The notes under the pieces: model-generated | What the model saw: only the letters and a program-made list of their open reading frames with translations | The model's database searches: none | Told to the model about the DNA's origin: nothing | Made by a program: the position numbers and the translations under genes | Origin: Trichobilharzia szidati | Taxonomy: Eukaryota; Platyhelminthes; Trematoda; Strigeidida; Schistosomatidae | Length of the DNA: 64,000 nt | Direction of reading: 5' to 3' | NCBI GenBank assembly: GCA_944472155.2 | Contig: OX235272.1 | Span: 104,352,020 to 104,416,019, forward strand | Shown here: piece after piece, positions 57,414-64,000 of the stretch | How the letters are laid out: each line of letters opens with the position of its first letter | Position numbering within the stretch: position 1 is the stretch's first letter

Positions 57414-60400
57414 GTAAGTTTAATTTTACCGAGTAGAATTTTCATGTATGACGACTGTTGTACGACCTGAGATAATCTTAAATTGACAGATCACCACCAA
57501 TATGGGGGATGATGAACGTGAAATAAAAATCTGGCTAGCGGTAGTATTCTTAACAGTGATATCTGGATAAATAGCTCGGATGTATAACAGCAGAGTGACA
57601 ACAGTCAAATGCCAACCGGGACATCATATCACTGCAATCATTACATGTAATGTCTAGGTGGTATAAGAATAGAACTTGCGCACTGTAGCAGAGTGTAACT
57701 CCATTGTGTATTTATTTTGATAAAGTCTCACAGTGTGTTATACAGTAATATTTATTGATGACCATGTTTCCATCACAATTAATTACTGCTCATAGTCATA
57801 TCAATTTCAAGGGCAAACATAAGGTGTAGCAATGGGATGGATCACCATTATCCCCTATCGTAGCAGATATCGGTATGGATGGATAGCTGGGAAAATATTG
57901 CTCTTAACATTAACATTTGGTCCTACTCCACAGATGGATGACACTTTCATTCACAGTGTTAAAAACAGAACATATATCTCTAGCTTCTTCGCACATATAA
58001 ACTCAATAGTAAAGGGAATAAAATGCACATTTGAATCGGAAAATGGACAAGGAGAATTAGCAATGATGACAGATTGTAGAATAAAACGAACAAAAGAAGG
58101 TAGACTGCACACTACAGTTTATAAAAAGCCGACGCATTCAACTAATAGATATTTAGACTTTAATTCATCTCATCCGTTATCTGTTTGTGAAGGCAGGCTT
58201 AGTTAAGTGTCTGTCTAACAAACTGAGCAATAGCACCTAGTAGTACAGCAGGAAACCTAAATGATGAAATGAAAAAGATCGAAGAAGCGTTGGTGTTAAA
58301 TAACTAACTATCCTATAAAATTCATTAGGAAGATCAGAAAAGGTTGAAAGCAAAACAAAAATGATGGTGAAACTAATAATGATAACATGAATAAGAAAGA
58401 ACATATGACATTTACAGTTCTATAAGGGGAGGACATCAGCAACCCTCCCTACGTAAGATTCTTAAAAAATTTAGGATTTAGGGTGGCATTCAAACCTACA
58501 AACTCACTCAGGCAGGGACTAGCTACGTAGTTTAAAAGACCCTGTCGGTTGACTCAATTATTATATTTTTTTATCATTGTTTCCTTTGGTTTCTAGAGGA
58601 ACATAGGGCTTCAACAACATGTTTCCATTGCCTTCGGTTTTCTAACAACGTTTTCTTCACCTGACTACACGTCCGTCCACATGCTTTCATCTTCTCTTTA
58701 CATGGCCTCCTCATCCACATCACCCTCACACTGATGAACAACTTACTGCTTCCCATTTGGGTTCCACTCGAGCAATGGCCTGGTGTATGATGTCACTCAC
58801 TTGATGGTTTGTTTTCTCAGAGTATGGCCAATCCGCCTTCATTTCCCCTTGCATATTTGCTGCACAGTCAGTTCCGGCTAGGTTGGTTCGGTCACTGCCA
58901 GAGATCCCTGTTGCTGATCTTTTCTGGCCAACTGATCCTGAGTATTGAGCGAAGACAACTGTTGATGAAGGTCTGTAGTTTGTTTGAGATGCTCTTTATG
59001 ACGCGCTGGCCAAGTATCTGATCCGTATAGTAGCACTGACTGACTTCACATTGGAGTTGAAAATCCGGATTTTATTTTTGATGCTGAATGCTGTTGACCT
59101 CCAAACTGACTTGAGAGTAGTGAAAGCTTGTCTTGCTTTTCCGATTCTTGCTTTGATATCCTCATCAGTTCCGCGTGTAGTTGACACGATGCTTCCCAGG
59201 TAGGTAAAAGAGGTTGTTTCTTTCAGGTTCCTTCCATTTATGCTGATTGTTGTATGCTGTTGTTGTTGCTGTTGGTGTTCTCGAGGAATCTTCATCACCT
59301 CTGTTTTCTCTATGTTCACCTGAAGTCCTATCTTCGATGCTTGTTCTGTCAACTTGTTGCTTTTCGCTTGCATATCTTCCAGTTTGTGGGAAATTAGACA
59401 TATATCATAGGTGAAGTCCAAATCCTTCAAGTTTTTCGTTAGGGTCCATTTTATGCCCATTTCCGCATTGCCCGCTGTCTGTCGCATTATCCAACCTACT
59501 GCAATCAGGAAACTCATTGGCGATAGTAGGCAGCCAACTTGTTTTACTCCTGTCCCCACTTCGAAGGATTCCGTGAGTTTCCCCTTGTGGATGATTACTT
59601 GGTATGCAGCACTGTCGTACAACTGTTGGATGAGGTGTATAATTGTTGGCAGCACCCCATAGTAGCGAAGTAGTTTCCAAATCACCTCTTGATCGACGCT
59701 GCACTATCGAAGGCCTTTTCAAAGTCAATGGAGTTGAGATAGAGAGGTGACTGCCATTCCAGGCTTTGTTCAATGATGATCCATAGTGTTGCGATCTGAT
59801 CAATGCATGGATTGTTTCTCCTGAATCCAGCCCGTTCTGCTCGAGGGTTTTTATTCAGGGCGAGTTTGATTCTCTCCAGGATGATGCGGCTTAGTCGTTT
59901 ACTCGGGATGGACAGGAGCATAATGCTGCGCCAGTTCTTGCATTTCTCTGGCAGTTTGAATAAGTAGCTTTTCTTCCAACCCTCAAGTACCTTGCCCTCT
60001 TTCCGCACCTCCTCCAGTAGTGTAGCATCAAGTCCGCTGATGTCTCTGGGTACATTTTCAATGCATCTGCTGTGATTCCATCTGGTCCTGCTGTTTCTCT
60101 AGTTGTTAGCATCTTGAGTGCCTTCAAGATTTCTGTTCTCGTTGGAGGGTTGATGTCCACTGGTAGTTCTGCTTCCGCTGTTGGTATTATTGGGTGCTTT
60201 GTATGTGGTGGTCGATTTAGAAGTTTCCTAAAAGGTTCAGCCCAGTGTTTCCTTTGCTCCACCTCCTTGGTGATTGACTTTCCATTGTCATCCTTCACTG
60301 GCTTAATTTGTGTTGAACTTATCCCCGATAGGAACCTAATTGTTTGGTAGAGTGTTGCGAGGTCTCCTTCGCCAGCAGCTTGCTCTGCTTCACTTGCCAT

Positions 60401-63400
60401 AGCTTCATAATATTTTCTTTTGTCTTCCTCCGCACTCTTCGTTGCTGTCTTGTTTAGTGTATTGTAGCTTGTATACAAATCCTGTTTTTGTTGCTCGTCG
60501 ATGCACCGGACTCTTTTGTTTCACCATCCTTCCCCCTTCTGTTAGTCTCCAAGTGTCCATAGTGAGCCACTGTTTGTCCTGTCTCTTCTTTCTGCCTAGA
60601 ATTTCCATGTAAGTTTGACTCTACACAGCTTTCAGGCTGTTCCAGTGTTTTTCAACGCTGGTCTCTTCTGTGTGCTTATTTGTGTCTCCTCCTTTTTCAT
60701 TTTGATTGCAAGGAAAATGTCCTTTGTGGCCTGATCCTTCAGTTTTTGAGCACTGAACATGGCTTGTGGTCTATCTGCAGCTACTTTTTATTTGAAAGCT
60801 TTTAACTTGATTTCGAGTGTTCTTTGTACGAAATAGTGGTCTGAGCCAACGTCCACTCCTCTTCTTACTTTTGTGTCCAGTAAGCTGCCTCTCTACGTCC
60901 TTGAGCAGTATTGAGATGAAATCAGTTTGGTTTTTGGTTCGTCCGTCTGGTGACACCCATGTAGCCTTGTGGATATCCTTGTGCTTGTATACGCTGTCAG
61001 CAATCACTAGTTCATCGAAGGCACAGAAGTCTGCGAAGATTTCTTCACTTACATTCATCTCTCCAAATGCTTCTCCACTCATAATGAGTTCTCTACCTGT
61101 GTTGTCTGATCCCAGTTTGGCGGTCATGTCTCCCATTTGCATTTTAATGTCACGAATGGAGTATGGTCCGTTGTTGCCTGTTACTGCCTGCAGAACTGTT
61201 ATTTCTTTTCGAGGTCAGTGTTGTTCGTGGGTGCATAACATTGTATAATTGTCACTTTCCTTCCTTTCTGAGTTGAATCTGGTGGTCATTATCCCGGGCG
61301 AGATCGCCTCCCATTGTATGAGGGCCTTCGTTACCGTTGGTGACATCATGATAGCCACACCCTCGGTGTGCTCATGGTTTTCTTTTGAGTTACCGGAGTA
61401 GATCACTGACTCTTCCGTTGAAAATTTAGTGAGTCCACTCACATTCCATCTGCTTTCACATATTCCGTATCTTTTCATCTCGTTTGCAATCTGAGCAGCT
61501 TTGCCAGTCTCATACATGGTGCGCACGTTCCATGTCCCAACAAAGACTTTTTCTTTTGACGCAAGAAGACTTATCGTACCGACGTTTCTGTAGCAGCTTT
61601 GTTTACAGGGTGGAGACGCTAGCAACACGCCTGAGAAAGGGCTTGTTACATGAATATATAGGTAACAGAAGAGCGACTTTTTGGATTGCTCCCATTAGAA
61701 TCAGGAAGATAAGGAATAAAGCAATCTGAATCACATCAGCAAAAGGAAAACAAATTTACAACAGGAAAGGCTGTGACAACAAAAAATAAACCGCATGAAT
61801 GCATTAACTATGGAATTAAAACAGTAACTGCCCATTAAGGTTCCCTTTTAACAATCCTATTCGTATTTAATCAAACTTATTTGCCATCTATTTCAGGGTC
61901 AACTTCGTCTTTCAACCATGTAAAGGTAAACATGATGTTTTTATAATGTTTTTTTATGAGTGGATTTTCTACACAGAAATAATAAAGGTCTGAATGAGTA
62001 TCTTTTAAGCGCTTTCCTATAATAGCAAAAGTGACATTTCCACAACTTTGTTCCTCTCCAGTACAAATGAAATCTTGTAAGAACCCTCAGCCACAGGATC
62101 AGAGTTATATGCTCAAAAGAGGCAACTGAAGATAAACTAAGGATTGTATATAATACCTTGATCGAAAATAGCTATCCAGACAAATTTATCAAAAAAATAC
62201 AAATGACTAAGAAAGTTGAAAAGGACTATTCACTCAATAACCATAAACCAGAAGCCTTTATACCTACAACTGCAATTCAACGCCTGCAATATACCAAGCG
62301 AAAGAATTGCAAAGAAGTTAAGAAAATCAGTTCAAAGATATTTTTAAGCTGGTAAACGACAATTCTTATATTCTACACCTCGACCGGTGGTGATTCCCCA
62401 ATTGAAGGATGAATTACTTAGATCAGCCACCTCTAATTGTATCTGCCAATTCAAATGCGTTGTTGGTAGAGCGAGCTATATTGGACGTGGCTCTAGGAAC
62501 TTGATTTCTAGTGCTCGTTTGGGAACACCTAGCAGTGTGGTGTGACTAAATAAAGGTGTGGTTAGAAGCACCAGTATCTGCCTATTAGAACACCTGGTCA
62601 AAACCGGCCACTAAGTTAGCAATGACAAATCAATCTCTATCATCTACTGGATACCAGACAAATTGCCAGAAACAACCAGGTACCACATACTCCAAACAGC
62701 AGAGGCTATCGCGATTCGCATAAAACAACCAGTGATTTGTGTGCAAAAGGAACAGGTTCAGCTAGCCATTTTACTGCTCTGGCTTTCCATGCAGCCTGTA
62801 AATTCATGAATCTGTATTATTATTTCTCTGAATTTCTCTGATATTCAGTATATTGTTATGTTGATGCCACTGAACTGTAATGCATTGCTATTACTATGAT
62901 TACTGATTAGATGTTATTTAAACAAAAATAATGTTGTTAATAACACTAATTTATCCACTACTATGCATATATAACTGTAGAACCTGATGAAAAAGGGGTC
63001 ATCGAAAAGAATACTCTTTGCTCACCAACTATTCTTTTGATATTTTTCACATTATTTAAATGAATATGTAAGTTAGGTGTTTAATTTCTCAATATGAAAT
63101 GTCTTATCATTAACAGCTGCCTTCGATCCATTCTGAAGGTAGAACAGCTGGTTAGAAATGCAAAGCAACAAAGAACTCTAACAGCAAGTCAACCAATAAA
63201 CAACCATTCAGCAAATATAAAGAAGGGAATAGAGATGGATTGGACATACGCCGAGTTGGGAATGCCTCCAAGGTATCTGTTTTCAGTGGGGGAAATGAAA
63301 TCTTATAGGCATTCGTGAAGGCAGCTCGAAATGACTGCTTAGATCCGACTGAAATAGGGATGCGCTTCTAACGCCTTATGCTCCGATAGAAACCCTAGGG

Positions 63401-64000
63401 AATAAGAATAATCCTCATGATGTGCTGTTAATCTAACGTCTACCAAGTGCTTCACTGGCTCAGAGTTAGGGTGCTCGTTTAGCATGCATATGGTACGGAG
63501 TTTGAATCCCGACTGACGTACATCTTCACCTCCCTTGGCGAGTTGCAAGCCCGACAAAAACAGGGAAAGTTGGACGTGAGGCTAGCAAATCACCCCCTCA
63601 CGGCTACCGAAGCTTGAGAGCTCAACCTTTAGGCCTTGTGTTCCACTCGTAATAGAAAAATAAAAATCACATCAGCCAAACGAAACGACTTTAAACAATT
63701 TATTATGATTCACTACGATTCTTTAATCCCCGCTAGTCTTTCTAACTCTTGGTAAATGTTTTTCTCCCGCCCTAGGTTACTGACAATAATCACTTCAGTG
63801 ATGATGGTAACTCTAAGAGTACCTTGTCAGACAGTAAGATTTCAGTCCACTTGAACTTTCTAATGTCAATTTGTTTATAGTGTGTCAGACATGTCAAACA
63901 GCAGTCAACTATATTCTGTCAGCTTTGGTAGAATATTTTCAAGTTCATAAAATTGATAATTACATTGAAACATTTTGCAAAATAGCTGGAAGTTCTAATA
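57371..64000 (+). CDS. Saposin-like type-1 gene 1B (5' part; runs off the window)
   Basis: Visible exons: 57371-57413 (signal peptide), 63776-63833 (linker), 63881 to the window edge (120 of the expected 125 nt). It is the tandem-duplicate of gene 1A: the exon order, phases and splice sites are kept, and the long first intron holds the same PLE and RTE insertions. The linker has changed quickly (E to D, Y to H, N to S, N to D, W to M against gene 1A) while the SapB core shows one replacement in 39 codons. The exons with Cys42, Cys66 and Cys72 should lie just past the window. Same inferred role as gene 1A. Confidence 0.8.
57690..58555 (+). mobile_element. PLE group E remnant (copy B)
   Basis: R-Y-V before D-D-T-F has been lost by a short deletion near 57930 (M-D-D-T-F remains). 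Confidence 0.75.
58560..61640 (-). mobile_element. RTE-type LINE, about 3.1 kb (copy B)
   Basis: EN piece 61628-61215 (V-G-T-W-N-V-R-T-M), second EN piece 61142-60771, RT pieces 60478-59891, 60008-59682 and 59685-58996. The catalytic motif reads F-T-Y-D. Same insertion as 16720-19880, with a shorter frameshift load in the RT. Confidence 0.85.
62040..63050 (+). mobile_element. PLE C-terminal fragment group F (copy B)
   Basis: N-S-Y-P-D-K-F-I near 62164 and a GIY-YIG-like A-S-Y-I-G-R-G-S-R near 62470-62500; broken. Confidence 0.65.
63450..63660 (+). mobile_element. SINE-like repeat type IV (copy B)
   Basis: Copy of 21935-22130 with the tail CTTGTGTTCCACTCG. Confidence 0.6.
63776..63833 (+). 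CDS. N-terminal linker exon of gene 1B
   Basis: 58 nt between CTCCCGCCCTAG and GTAAGA, beginning V-T-D-N-N-H. The split codon is ATG (Met), where gene 1A has TGG (Trp). Confidence 0.75.
63881..64000 (+). CDS. SapB exon with Cys1, Cys4 and Cys32 (gene 1B, cut by window edge)
   Basis: C-Q-T-C opening and Cys32 retained; expected to end at 64005 by comparison with gene 1A. Confidence 0.85.

Larger units (their letters stand above)
40646..64000 (+). repeat. Tandem segmental duplication, copy B
   Basis: Second copy of 1-22471. It contains extra material at 51760-54175 and 55890-56838, and lacks the copy A SINEs at 3764, 7913 and 13102 and about 360 bp corresponding to 20027-20387. The right limit is off-window. 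Confidence 0.9.

Noticed and set aside
1..64000. CRISPR array, bacterial operon or prophage
   Set aside because: No regularly spaced repeats or prokaryotic gene layout; introns and LINE/SINE/PLE content are eukaryotic.

Overview
The window looks like schistosome (blood-fluke) nuclear DNA. It is AT-rich, has no bacterial-style operons, and is packed with decayed retroelements: Penelope-like elements (PLEs, with RT and GIY-YIG remnants), RTE-type LINEs (SR2-like), one CR1-like LINE, three or four tRNA-derived SINE families (one carrying hammerhead-ribozyme-like cores) and solo LTRs. The genus is inferred from these element types and from the short 5' introns; the species was not determined. One assembly gap (N) lies at 31479-31977.

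The main result is a cluster of small secreted saposin-like (SapB/SAPLIP) genes on the + strand. Their exons (17-125 nt) are too short to be seen as ORFs and are separated by introns full of retroelements. Two gene types alternate. In order they are: the last two exons of a type-2 gene (665-742 and 2129-2146); type-1 gene 1A (about 15512-28812); type-2 gene 2 (33371-42787, complete in the window); and type-1 gene 1B (57371 to beyond 64000). All share one layout: a signal-peptide exon, an optional microexon, a short linker exon ending in phase 1, a 125-nt exon with Cys1, Cys4 and Cys32, a 78-nt exon with Cys42 and Cys66, and a tiny last exon with Cys72 and the stop. The cysteine spacing is the same in both types and is canonical for saposin B.

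About 22.5 kb of sequence is present twice. Window 1-22471 aligns with 40646-64000, a tandem duplication with a period of about 41 kb. The copies share most old insertions but differ by several younger ones: SINEs at 3764, 7913 and 13102 only in copy A, an RTE fragment at 55890 and a CR1-like segment at 52124-53424 only in copy B, and a roughly 360-bp indel near 20030. Filled and empty sites can therefore be read side by side.

Region by region: 1-2150 PLE/SINE/RTE debris plus the type-2 3' exons; 2150-15200 mostly PLE copies, a solo LTR and RTE fragments; 15200-28812 gene 1A, whose introns hold an RTE of about 3.1 kb, several PLEs and SINEs, and a PLE split by a solo LTR; 28812-33370 intergenic, with an RTE fragment, a PLE fold-back, the gap and an unrecognised broken coding fragment; 33371-42787 gene 2, with a PLE, a tight fold-back and another inverted repeat in its introns; 42788-57370 the second copy of the intergenic repeat block; 57371-64000 the start of gene 1B. 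Several PLE copies are bounded by inverted copies of their own 3' sequence, a recurring arrangement here.
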